A DNA stretch of 64,000 nucleotides, taken from assembly GCA_027625915.1 (NCBI GenBank), contig JANTQA010000060.1, positions 5,518,001 through 5,582,000 of the forward strand, read 5' to 3'. A program made the translations under genes and the position numbers. Below the pieces are notes generated by a model, which saw only the letters and a program-made list of their open reading frames with translations, was not told where the DNA came from and ran no database searches. Positions 24,901 to 34,579 of the stretch are shown piece by piece. The stretch comes from Anaeramoeba flamelloides. Taxonomy: Eukaryota > Metamonada > Anaeramoebidae. Each line of letters begins with the position of its first letter. The first letter of the stretch is position 1.

Positions 24901-26874
24901 ATTTTTTTCAAAATTTTCTATTTATATTAAAACAACACACAACAAATCAAAATAGGGGGTAAATTTGATAACCCAGGAAGAATGTTTCAATCTATTGAAG
25001 ATTCTTATTTACATTCTAGTGAAAAGAGTCCATCGAATGTTAAAGAATTAATACCAGAATTATTTTATTTACCAGAATTATTTATAAATCAAAATCAATT
25101 TGATTTTGGTATTTTAGAAGGAAATGGCAAAAGAGTTAATCATATCAATTTACCAAATTGGTCGAAAGGTAATCCTTATGAATTTATTAGAATACATAGA
25201 AAGGCATTGGAAAGTGATCTAGTCTCGCTTCATTTAAATAAATGGATTGATTTAATTTTTGGTTGTAGGCAAAAGGGCATTGAAGCCAAAAAGGTTGGGA
25301 ATGTATTTTATTATTTAACCTACGAAGAAGCTGTAGATTTAACAACAATTACTGACAAGGTTGAAAAAACAGCAATGATGACCCAAATCGAATGCTTTGG
25401 GCAATGTCCTAAGCAAATATTTACAAAACCACATTGTTCAAGAAAAATTATTAAAAAAAAAAGAGGATTTTTTTTTAAATATTTAGACATTGTTCAGATT
25501 GATAGATATAAAACACTTAATACACCCATACATTCAATTTTTTTACAAAATAATAATTTCGATCAACCAATATTTATTGAAAAAAAGAATCTATTATTTG
25601 GAAAAAAGAACCCAAAGTATTTCTGTTGGAATTATTCTAATTTCAGTTTAAGGTTATTGTCTTTGAATAAAAAAAAATTATTGGGTGCAATTGAATCTCC
25701 GCATTTTGGGAAAATTACTTCAATGGCTATTTGTAAGAATAAGAAATCATTTGTAACAGGTGGGAATGACATGTTAATTCATTTATGGGAAATAAATAAA
25801 AATAAAAAAATTAAAAATATTCATCAGACTAATTCCAAGTATAATGATAAGAATTTAAATTATGAATATTCCTTTAAATTGGTTCATAGGTTTAATGACC
25901 ATTTAGGAAAAATTACCTGTTTAGATATTTGTGAAAAAAATGGAATTATTGTTTCGGGTTCGACGGACAATACCTGCATTATTTGGGATTTTATAAGATT
26001 TGAATATATTAAAACGATAAAGGGTTTTCAGGATAAAATTAATATAGTTAAAATAAACAAAATAAATGGTGATATAATAATGGCTTCTTCACGTACTTTG
26101 AAGATCTGCACAATAAATGGGAATCTATTAACTAGCTATAATATCACAGATAAAGAATTTGGATTAATAACCTCTCTTCAAATAGTTACTCTGAATAAAT
26201 TTTCTGAAGAGTTTATATATATCACTGGTCATCACAATGGTAAAATTAGATTTTGGAAACTAGTCTCAAAGGATTTTTCGCATAATAATAAAAACAAAAA
26301 CAAAAATAAAAAAAATCAGAATCAAAATCAGAATAATTTTTCAAATTCATTTAATTTACAACAAATTAATGAAATCAATTTTTTCCAAACAACGGTTAAT
26401 TGTTTATGCCTTTCTAAAAATTTAAGCAAAATGTATTTTTCTGATTCTAACCAAATCTTTTTAGTTACAGAAAATTTGAAAAAAACAACCTTTAATAGCA
26501 ATGTTAATATTAGTAAAAATGGTTATTTATATTATTGTTCAATTTGTAACAGCTTGTTGGAACTTGGGGAAAAAAGGACTAAATGTAATAAATGTAAAAA
26601 ATATATTTGTAAAAAATGTATAAAAAATCAAAAAATGAATTCGTCTTCATCAGAAAATTCACTAAATAATACCAACAATCAAAATAATGTTTTAATATGT
26701 GTTAATTGTATTAATCCAATTAAAAATCAAGTCCAAACTTCTAATTCAAATTTAAATACAAACAAAAATGGAAATAATGTTCTTATTCAAAATAAAAAAA
26801 ATCAAACTTCCCAAGGATTGAAAATTGATAGCAAAAATGAAACTGAGAATCACCAACAAAACAAAGATAATTAA
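7004..26874 (+). CDS. Giant BEACH-domain protein, ALFY/WDFY3-like
   Basis: Predicted join 7004-7487, 11551-20489, 20652-20823, 24956-26874 gives 3838 codons in frame. Each junction is GT...AG and phase-consistent; the last two restore SKP|MGALN and ELQG|GKFDNP as in animal BEACH proteins. The first exon resembles the WDFY3 N-terminus and ends at GTAAGT, so I include it; the ATG at 7004 is the first in that frame. Order: armadillo-type N-terminal region; Asn tract (about 511-633); concanavalin-like fold (about 1020-1230); Lys-rich block (about 2190-2245) and Ser-rich block (about 2260-2330); PH-BEACH (about 2932-3041); BEACH (about 3050-3360, with HYPVFPW, NFRDLSKP, VKELIPELFY, FYYLTYEE); about five WD40 repeats (about 3445-3705); and a terminal CxxC zinc finger (about 3725-3784) where WDFY3 has FYVE. 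The basic RRHHCR-type motif of FYVE is not evident. Family members scaffold selective autophagy and membrane traffic; that role here is inferred. Confidence 0.9.
8857..9536. mobile_element. Non-autonomous inverted-repeat element B, copy 1 (TTAA flanks)
   Basis: Flanked by TTAA at 8853-8856 and 9537-9540. The termini GGGTCTAGTCATTTACCGTG and CACCGTAATGACTCTACCC are inverted repeats of about 24 bp. An inner hairpin has arms AAAAAGCGCCAAAGAGCGAC (near 9278) and its complement near 9365, separated by about 65 bp. A 737-bp relative lies at 32520-33256. Non-coding, so it depends on a transposase in trans. TTAA flanks suggest piggyBac-type targeting, although TA-type insertion is also possible. Confidence 0.8.
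9785..9900 (+). mobile_element. LINE 3'-end fragment
   Basis: The stretch GAATCTATTATTTAACGCTTAAATT followed by TAAAAGGACATTTAGAGTGTAATTTACACTTCTTCC and an A-rich end matches the 3' end of the LINE copy ending near 42735 and the minus-strand copy starting near 39556. It is 5'-truncated to just over 100 bp, usual for non-LTR retrotransposons. Confidence 0.75.
9910..10400 (+). repeat. Dispersed repeat family F, copy 1
   Basis: About 490 bp alignable with 62283-62715. Shared parts include TTGGAAATATATTGAT, CTTTTAGAAGTTCTA, and the end with TTTACATTCAATAACA-like and AGCTAATCCCTTA motifs. Shorter relatives of the 3' part lie at 30690-30830 and 57175-57300. No open frame and no obvious terminal inverted repeats. 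Confidence 0.6.
10962..11010. repeat. (GAAAAA)n microsatellite
   Basis: About seven clean units of a purine-only hexamer in intron 1 of the BEACH gene. Confidence 0.9.
12600..12962 (+). repeat. AAT/AAC repeat coding for an Asn tract
   Basis: Imperfect AAT and long pure AAC runs in the frame of the BEACH gene give Asn-rich sequence (about residues 511-633) broken by Asp, Thr and Glu. Open frames on the opposite strand (Leu- or Cys-only) are by-products of the same repeat. Further short N/T-rich stretches occur at 13378-13440, 16200-16335 and 19555-19735. Confidence 0.9.
17640..18040 (+). repeat. Lys/Arg block and TCA repeat coding a Ser/Thr tract
   Basis: Within the BEACH gene, 17655-17800 encodes almost only Lys, Arg and Glu, and 17862-18030 is a TCA/TCT run giving Ser with Thr. 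An acidic patch (SEDDEDD) follows. Composition suggests a disordered, charged linker between the armadillo-like part and the PH-BEACH core; the basic block could act as a nuclear signal or bind nucleic acid, but that is inference. Confidence 0.85.
22206..22675. repeat. Foldback element family C, copy 2
   Basis: The longest copy. It begins with an inner palindrome (CCGTTAGGTTTTCCAGAATT ... AATTCTGGAAAACCTAGGGC). Next come repeated units of TTTTCGTTAGGTTTTTT, then their inverted counterparts AAAACCTAGAACACTTCACAA twice in tandem. It ends GGCACTTGATGGCACTCAATGG. The arms can pair over most of their length. Confidence 0.75.
23654..23692. other. Perfect 18-bp inverted repeat with 3-base loop
   Basis: GAACTAATAATTTGGTTC, then TTT, then its exact complement. 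It lies in intron 3 of the BEACH gene and can form a hairpin in DNA or in the pre-mRNA. No relation to the other repeat families was seen. Confidence 0.9.
24040..24165 (-). mobile_element. Old LINE fragment
   Basis: ATGGAAGGCACCATAAAAAATGATCGATAT... parallels GGAAGGACATACCCATAAAAAGTGATCAATAT of the minus-strand LINE copy near 39750; on the reverse strand this is the IDHFL-W-CPS region behind the reverse transcriptase. The surrounding 80 bp also align loosely. Heavily diverged. Confidence 0.5.
24276..24825 (+). repeat. Inverted-repeat element family D, copy 2
   Basis: Starts TATAAACTAAAATTCAAAATTTT, ends TTTTGAAATGGAGTTTA. It is very close to 36034-36588: most of 550 bp can be read across the two with few differences, including GAATATCTCAAATAAAATTATTTCAATGG. 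These two form a subfamily distinct from the 36587, 40469 and 42911 copies. Confidence 0.8.
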
Positions 26875-28313
26875 TAAAAGATTTAAAAATTTTATTTTTC
26901 TTTTTATGTTTTTTTAATTTCTTTTTTATTTTTATAAAAAAATTATTTATGATCTTTAGATAAATAATAAATTTATATAACTGTATTTTTTGAAAAAAAA
27001 AAAAAAAACAGTAAAATGAAAATAATGATTTCTAATTTTTACATTTAGATTGATGCTATTTTTTTAAACATAGAATTATTTCAAAAAAACAAAAATTATT
27101 TTTTTTAGAATTAACATTTTTTTTTTTTTTTTTTTTTAAATATCAGGTTTTTATAAATTAGAATCAAATAGAAAATATTAAACAAATACTTTGATATAAA
27201 ATAAAATTTTCTGTTATTTAATATGTACTTAATATAATTAAGCACTATTTTTTTCTGATTAATATTTTTCGAAATTTAGCCTTATAACTTAATTCCATCA
27301 ACCACTGGGATAATTTTTTTTTAGAATAAAAACACTCTCAACTTTTGAATATCGAAAATATTTTTTGAAATTACTGTGCACTTTTTTATTTTTTTTTAAA
27401 AATTGGGGTTGAGAAAAGTTTGAAATCAAAGAATAAGTTGATATATTAAATTAGAATCCTTTTAAAGAGAGTTTATCTTTTTAGTTCAACTTTTTTTTTA
27501 ATTTTACCATTTAAAAATATAAAAAAAGATTTGATGACCAAATTAGTCCCTTTTGTGAAAAGAAAAGTCCCATAATTTAGAATTTGTTTTAGTAAATTAG
27601 ATAAAATTGAGGATATATATAAAAATATACAGAATTTAAACTTTGAATACAATGATTTTGGCAAAAAATGTTTTCAAGAAAAAGTTAAATTGAAAAAGTT
27701 ATTTATTTTTATTTTTTCATCTTGTTTTTTTAATTTTTTTTATGGGAGGTATTTGTTCAGTTTTCCATTTTTAGTGTTTTTTGGGAAGTAGGAACTTATA
27801 TAAAATTTTTTATATTGGTAATTAAACATTAAGTACAATGAATTATAATTCTAATTTGAAAAATTATATATAGAGTGTGTTCAATAACATGTGTTATTGT
27901 ATTTTATTATTTTTCATCGGATTTGATTGTTGTTTTTGAAAATTTGAATGAAATAATTGTTTGTTTTTCAGATTTTACTTTGTGGGTGTTTCAAATAATT
28001 GTACTTTTTTATGATCTTAATTCTTTCCTAATATAAAATATTTATCTAAAATCTTTTTCAAACAAATCGGGCACACTTCTCAAATCATCAATAACATGGA
28101 ATTTGATTGTTCATAAGATAATAACATATTGATAATTTTCATGTTAATTATTCATTTTTTCTTTTTTTATTTTATTTAGAGATATTGAATAGTTGTAAAA
28201 TGAAAAAAACAAGATAAGAATAAACCAATTTGGAAATAATCTATCAGTGTATCAAGGGAAACAGTTTAAGTTTGATTTAGAATGAGCTAGGTATAAGAAT
28301 TAAGAAAGACAAT

Positions 28314-28486
28314 TACAATCAGTTCCACTTTTAATGCGTATAAAAATCTCAAATTAAGACACAAAATTCAAATTCTAGTAAAATAATTTGTTAAAATAAA
28401 AATTCCAAATTTTGTGCCTTACTTTGAGATTTTTTTGTACCTTAAATCTCGTTGAAAATTTGTACCTTAAAAGTGGAAATGGCTGT
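28314..28486. mobile_element. Palindromic miniature element G, copy 1 (Tc1/mariner-like ends)
   Basis: Begins TACAATCAGTTCCACTTTTAA and ends with the near-complement TTAAAAGTGGAAATGGCTGTA. Its two halves are inverted copies around a loop of about 25 bp. Related copies at 45717-45918 and 49459-49659 begin TACAGTCA. TA plus CAGT-type ends point to the Tc1/mariner group; there is no coding sequence. Confidence 0.75.
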
Positions 28487-30689
28487 ACTGGATTGGTGCA
28501 TGGAACAAAGAAAAAATAAAATAAAGAAAAAAAATTTTCCAACAAAATACCCAGTTTACTTGGAGCTTTATCTTGAAATGTGATTTTAAAGAACTAAAAG
28601 TTTAACCTTTAAAGAATTATCAATAAAATGTAAAAGAACTTTTTCCCAATTCACATTGTCCAAAGGTTATTATTGATTTCATAATTCTTTTCTTTACAAT
28701 TTACAAAAAGATATTTCCCATTTTAAATAAAAGGGTATACCAATTTTTAAAATATTGAATTTTAATTTTTATGGTTTTGTTTTAATAAGTTTAAAGAATC
28801 AGTTGAGTGTTTTTTTTTATGTTTGAAAGCATTTCTCAGATTTTAGAATGATACTACAATTAATTTGATTCAATTATGAATAATTCTTGAAATTTTTTGG
28901 ACCCTTTTATTTAAAAAAGAGTTTATATATAATCCTTTATGATCCCAAAAAAAAAAATGAAGAATAATTTTTTTTATAAACAAAAAACCAGAATTTAAAC
29001 TAAAATAAAATATAAATTTGTAGAAAAAAATATTTTTTCAAAATAAAATAGTGTTGAAGACAATATATTTACTATTGGGTTTTTTATTCCCCTAAAAGAA
29101 ATTATTTATCAATTTTTTTGCTTTAATAATGGTCTAAAAAATTATTTTTTAAACTGTCTTTTGAGTTTTTATTTGAAAAAAATAATCACCTTTTTCTGAC
29201 AAAATCCCCGTTTGGTCTTGAAAAACTAATAAAAAATACTATTTTTCTCACTGATATTAGTAGAAAATAAATTTAATAAGTAAGGGTGATTGATATTGTC
29301 AAAATATTATAGCAATAACAGTATTTTTAGTCCTTCGAGTATTTCCATAATAAAGAAATATATGAAAAAATTACGAAACAAATAAATAGAGAGAATAAAT
29401 TCCAATATTTCTTTTAATTTTATTGTTGATAATAAAAAAAGTCAATCAAAATTATTTTTTGGAAAAAATTGAAAATCATTTTTTCGTTTAAAATTTTACT
29501 GAAAAAGAAAAGTAAAATCAAATTAAAAGAAGAAATAAATTCAATCCAAAGAATAATTCATTGTATTATTTTCAATAAAACTTAAAATAACAATTTAAAT
29601 CTTCTTTGATTAACAAAAATACAATTATTAGTAATTATGTCTCTCTCCAAAATAGACATTTTTTCAACAATATTTTATAATTAATCAAAGAAAAACCCCG
29701 ACCAAAAGAAATTATAAAAAAAAATATTATTAGGTTTAATCCATCATTTTGTCTATAATTATTTTTTTTTTCTTTTATTAATTGATCTTATTTTGAATTG
29801 ATAGGTTCTAACAAAGTTTCCCAAAGAAAAAAGGAATTGAATTTTTATCCATGTTTCACCTTTTTTTCTCAAAATGTTATTTTTCCATTTATTTTATAAA
29901 TACCAGTTATTAGGAAAATATATGCAAGAAAGATCTAAAAGTTATTCAGAAATCTTTAAGGTGAATTTTATAATATCAAGTGCTATGTTTAAAATAACTT
30001 TTTAGGATGATTGTGAGAGTTTCTAATAATTAAAATTAGAAGAGTTGTGTAATAAATAAAATTAGTAAATTTTATAGAGATCAAGTAAAGCGGCTTATAC
30101 TAATTTTTAAAAAAAAAAAGGAAAGTAAAAGAGTCTTTTAATCATCTGGCTCGTCCGATTTGAATGGTTTTAACAAACAATTATAATAAAAAAATAACAG
30201 TTAAAAATTTCAAGATCAATTTGTTAGAGTTTGGTACTTTCAAGTTGATTTTTGGAAATTCTGTATTAGAGAAAAATTTTCGAAATTATTCAAAAAAATT
30301 GGGAGAATTTTTTGGATTTTACGTTATTTATTTTATTAAAGAAGAAAAATTGTAATATATTTTTTGTTTTTTGATTGTTTTTAATTTTATTTTAATTATT
30401 GATATTAACAAGTCCTTTTCAAAATAATAACTCTTGCTATTTTGTTCATTTCTCAAAATAATCAAAATATAATTCTTGATAGATGGAAATACTAAAAAAT
30501 ATCACCTCTTGAGAATTATAATCAGCTTTTATTTTTTTTCGAATTCATTAAAATAACACCAGATATTTTACAGCTTTGAAGTTTATTTGTTTTTATTGTT
30601 AGACCTTAAAATTTGTGAAGAAATACAGATTTTTTTCTGAAATTATTTGGTTTTTTACTAATACAATAGATTATTTATCAATTGATATG

Positions 30690-30830
30690 ATTTCAACAAA
30701 TATTACTAATTTACCACTCGATTTTTTAGAGACATTTGAAAGATGGAGCAATAATGAGATTTACATTTAATAACATCACATTTTAATCTTAGACTTCAAT
30801 TTGTCGAAGAAGCTAATCCCTTAGCATCAT
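30690..30830 (+). repeat. Repeat family F, 3' fragment (copy 2)
   Basis: GAGATTTACATTTAATAACATCACA ... AGAAGCTAATCCCTTAGCA aligns with the ends of the copies at 9910-10400 and 62283-62715. It lies directly upstream of the eS26 gene, so it may form part of that promoter. Confidence 0.5.
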
Positions 30831-30925
30831 TAACAAAAAGGTAAATGAAGGTTAAAATTTTATTTTTTTTATTTTTCTCTTTAGCTTAATTTCTCTATCA
30901 AGAAAAGAATTAAATACAAAACACA

Positions 30926-31687
30926 ATGACTAAAAAAAGAAGAAATAATGGACGTGGAAAAAAAGGACGTGGTCACACAAAATTCGTAAGATGTGACAAT
31001 TGTTATAGAGCCGTTCCAAAAGATAAAGCAATCAAAAGATTCAATGTGCAAAACATTGTTGACAATACTTCAATTCGAGATATTTCAAACTCAAGTGTTT
31101 ATGTTGGTAAGTTCGTTTATATTTCTTTTTTATTTATGTTTTTATTAAATTACTGAGAGAAGCCGAATAATTTTTTTTTGTTATTCTTTTTCTTTGAAAA
31201 ACAAAAAATTTCAATTTACTTTTTTTTTTTTGTTTTTTTGTCATTTGTATTGTGATTCTAATCAAAAAAATGATGAAAAAAAAACGCAAAACTTGTTTCT
31301 TTTTTAATTTTTACACTTGCTGTTGGCCAATTTCCAAATTAATTGAATACCTTTTGGAAATAAAAAGAATATGAACTTCCAAAAACATACATGAAATCAA
31401 ACCTTTGTGTTAGTTGCGCTATCCATAGAAAATTAGTCCGTGTTAGAAGTAGAACCGATCGAAGAAAAAGAGATCCACCAAGAAGAAGAGGAAGAGGAAG
31501 AGGAGGAAGAGGTAGAGGAAGAGGACAACAAAGAGGAAGAGGAAGAGGAAGAGGTAGAGGAAGAGGAAGAGGACAACAAAGAGGTAGAGGCAGAGGTAGA
31601 GGTAGAGGACAACAAGGTGGAAGAGGTAGAGGTAGAGGACAACAAAACAATAAGTTTTCTAGATTTAGCAACAACTCAAAAAATTAA
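30926..31687 (+). CDS. RPS26: 40S ribosomal protein eS26 with RG-rich C-terminal extension
   Basis: Exons 30926-31106 and 31368-31687 around a 261-bp intron (GTAAGT...AAAAAG) encode 166 aa; the join gives [20 protein letters not shown], parallel to human eS26 (YVLPKLYVKLHYCVSC). The start [17 protein letters not shown] is the conserved family N-terminus and the ATG follows ACACA. eS26 sits at the mRNA exit channel of the small ribosomal subunit and binds zinc; the four Cys are C23, C26, C74 and C77, the animal spacing. The animal protein is about 115 aa and ends in a Pro-rich tail. Here about 50 residues of RG/RGQQ repeats (about residues 99-150) replace it, followed by a short Asn/Ser-rich end. 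RG tails often bind RNA and are methylated on Arg; that this one does so is inference. Confidence 0.95.
31478..31650 (+). repeat. AGAGG-type tandem repeat coding the RG tail of eS26
   Basis: Purine-only units (AGAGGAAGAGGA, GGTAGAGG) with GGACAACAA spacers recur four times. In the eS26 frame they read RGRGRG...QQ; in the next frame they read Glu-rich, and on the other strand Pro/Leu-rich, so several overlapping open frames here are artefacts. Such a repeat expands and contracts easily. Confidence 0.9.
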
Positions 31688-34360
31688 AACAAATAATTTT
31701 TTGAATTATCAAAACAATGCTTCACAACTTTAAAAAATTAACAAAACATTAAAAAATTTTTCCTACAATAGAACATTGGAACCTTGCTTTCATTATTTTT
31801 TGATTTTTCTTATTATTGTTGTTTTTATTTGATTTCTTTTCTTTTCTCAAGTAATTTTTCGAGAAAAAAAAATTTTCCAATCAAGTGAGTATGTACCTTT
31901 TACCAATTTTAATTCTTTTGTGTTTTCGAAATTGAAACATTAAAAACATTTCTTTAACTAAATATATGAATATTTAAATAATACAAGAGTGAAAATATTT
32001 CTACTAGGATAATGTATTTACATTCAAATTAAAAAATGGAAATCAAAAAAATGTAAAAATTGATAAATAAAAAATGAATAAAAATCATTTATGTCTTGAT
32101 CTTATGTGTAATTTTTACTACAATCACTTCTTCTTGACTTGGTTTTATTTTTAATTTTGATAGTGAAAACTATTATTTCGTAGTTTTTTGAGTAATAAAA
32201 TGGGCAGAACTTTATTTTTTTGAAATTCATTAATAATAAAAAAACCAATTTTGATAAAATTTTATATTTGATTTTTTGTCACAAATGCTATTAGTATTGG
32301 AAGAATAAAAATGACAAGTTTGTCAGTTCTTCAAAATATTAAATAAAGGGGTTTTATTGTAAAACATAATACAAGCCACCAATCTCAAAAAATAATCAAT
32401 AAAGTATTTTTAGATATCTGTTCGATTCTTTTTTATATACCAAATTAATTTTATCCAAATTAGAAATTATTTTGAGTATTTTATAGAACTAGATTTTGAT
32501 TTTTAAATATATTTGTTGAGGGTCTAGTAATTTATAATGGTTTTGCTTCATACTCAAAGGGTGGCTTGAAGCCAAAAAAGGGTATTATAAAATTGCCCTT
32601 CTTTTGATTAAAAAATTTCAAATAACTTATAAAAAATATTTTTTGATCTCATTGGAAGAAATTCAATAATAAAAAAAAAAAAAATTTATGGGAATTCATT
32701 GACAAAAAATCCAAATTTATAAAAAAAAATAAAAGAAAACTTAATTTCCAAAAAATCAAAATTTAAAAAAAGTAATTGTTTCTTTTTTAAATTTCCAAAG
32801 GGTTAAATTTCTTCAATTTAAAACAAATTGTTTACTTTAATTATACAATCCATTTAATTCTATTTAATCTAATATGAGGTAACATTGTAACTCACTATAT
32901 TTGATCAGGTAAGGATTTTGTAATATTCTTCAGGTAAAAAAAAAAACTTTGTTAAGAAACTGGTAAAAAATTGAAAAAAAAAATCTTTGAGATCACAAAA
33001 AATACCCCCAAGAATGACACTTCAAAACCAAGACTGTTGTTTTCAAAATTATTTATTCACAACCATTCTAATTGGAAATTGAGTGTCACTCTTTGGTACT
33101 TTTATCTCATAATGTTCTCTTTTTTGATTGTTGATTTTTGGAGATCGCTCAAGCCTCATAGAATGGTTCGTTTTTGATTGTTATTGGGCAATAATAAAAA
33201 TTAGAAAAATTTTTTTCCTATTCAGAAAATTATTTATAACCATAATGACTTGACCCTTAAATTAAAAACTTTTTAAAAATCAAAGTCATTTTTGATAAAT
33301 AAAAGAATTAAAAGAAACGAAATTTTTAAAGAGATAATATAAAAATAATCTCCAAAACCCATATCAATCAACAACTATAACAACTCGCCTCTTTAAATAT
33401 TGATTTAGTATTGAATTATTTCAAAGATAAGAGGAATTATTACCGAATAAAGAAATACCACTAATTGGAAAAGAGAGGATAACTTTATTTGAACTTTTCA
33501 AAAAAGTCCATACTTTAATTATCTACTTATTAGGGAAGTAACTGATCCAAGAATTTGTCTCTTAACAAAAATAAAACTTTTTTTCAAACCGAGGAAAACT
33601 GAATCAAAATATTTTTAATCAAGGACGATTCAATTACTTAATATTTCAATGAGAATTTTCAAAATGAAATTAAAGTGAATTTTTTATTTAATTCAAATAA
33701 TTCAGATCTTGTTAAAGGAAACATGACATTTTTACCCTCTTCTTCAGAAATATTGCTTTTACTGTTTGAATTCGTTTGGCTATAAAATAATAATTTACCA
33801 AACAAAGAGTAAAATATCAAATCATTAGGAATGTTGCTTTTAATTTTTTCGTTATATTTTCTTTTCTTTGAGTTAAATTTTTGGCAGTTTTTTTTTGGTT
33901 TCGATAATTCAGTCCTATTACTTTGACCGTTGAAATTTATTCTTTATTCTGATTAGTTTGATAAAAATATTTGAAAAAAAAATTTTAGTTATTGTATTGG
34001 AAGATGTGATTTTTAAGAGAGCAATATTCTGATAGGAACGATTTTTTTGTTTCATCAAAAAATTATTTTTATTTTTGAAAAAAAAAAAAAGTATCCAAAA
34101 AAATTAAAGGATTATTTTATTTATAGCTAATATAGCATATCATTCATATTAAAAGTAAAAAAAAATGTTGTTTAAATGGTTTTATGGATTGGATTGGTAA
34201 AAGTAATATCAAACTTTTAATATCAAAAAAAAAAAAAAAAAATAGAGAATAAAAAATAAAAATTTTTATTAAATTTCCTAAAAATAAAAGTAAAAGTTTT
34301 CTATTAATAATAAAAATCAAAGAATTCACTAAAAATATTTTGAATAAAAAAATTATACAA
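31688..34360. other. Intergenic region between convergent eS26 and RBBP4-like genes
   Basis: No gene seen. It contains the second copy of element B (32520-33256). The remainder is AT-rich sequence with short imperfect repeats and long A or T runs (for example 34079-34090, 34230-34245), and must include the 3' ends of both genes. Confidence 0.6.
32520..33256. mobile_element. Non-autonomous inverted-repeat element B, copy 2
   Basis: Starts GGGTCTAGTAATTTATAATGG after TTGA and ends CCATAATGACTTGACCC before TTAA, so the left target site has probably mutated. It aligns with 8857-9536 along its whole length, including ACAACCATTCTAATTGGAAATTGAGTGTC. The inner hairpin that is strong in copy 1 has largely decayed here. 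Confidence 0.8.
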
Positions 34361-34548
34361 TTAAAATTCTATTTCGGTGGCAGTTAATATGTTTTTCTCT
34401 TTAAAAATACTTTTTTTCTTAACCCTCCAAATTTGGTTTAATGAATTGTCATCAATGCTTGATAACGCCCAAGGAATTGTTGGACTCCAACAAAAATCTC
34501 GAATAACAGCTCGGTGCCCATAATTTGTAAACTATTTGTTATAAATCA

Positions 34549-34579
<31 letters not shown>

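Larger units (their letters stand above)
20824..24955 (+). other. Intron 3 of the BEACH gene (4132 bp)
   Basis: Donor GTAATT after the Gln codon at 20820-20822, acceptor AATAG at 24951-24955; it splits the BEACH domain itself. Contents: a foldback element (22206-22675), a perfect short palindrome (23654-23692), a LINE remnant on the minus strand (about 24040-24165) and a family D copy (24276-24825). The part 22740-23350 is less AT-rich than its surroundings, with short open frames at 23144-23414, but matches nothing I recognise. Confidence 0.85.
26875..30925. other. Intergenic region between BEACH and eS26 genes
   Basis: About 4 kb without a supportable gene. A second TAA follows the BEACH stop directly. 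The region holds a palindromic miniature element (28314-28486) and a family F fragment (30690-30830) that ends about 95 bp before the eS26 start codon. A 63-codon open frame at 30164-30355 has no splice or homology support. Otherwise AT-rich with homopolymer runs. Confidence 0.6.

Noticed and set aside
30164-30355. 63-codon frame upstream of eS26
   Set aside because: No splice sites, no motif, and preceded by stops in frame; length is within chance for this composition.
31339-31733. Pro/Leu-rich, Ser-rich and Glu-rich open frames over the eS26 tail
   Set aside because: By-products of the AGAGG purine repeat; only the frame joined to the conserved eS26 core is supported.
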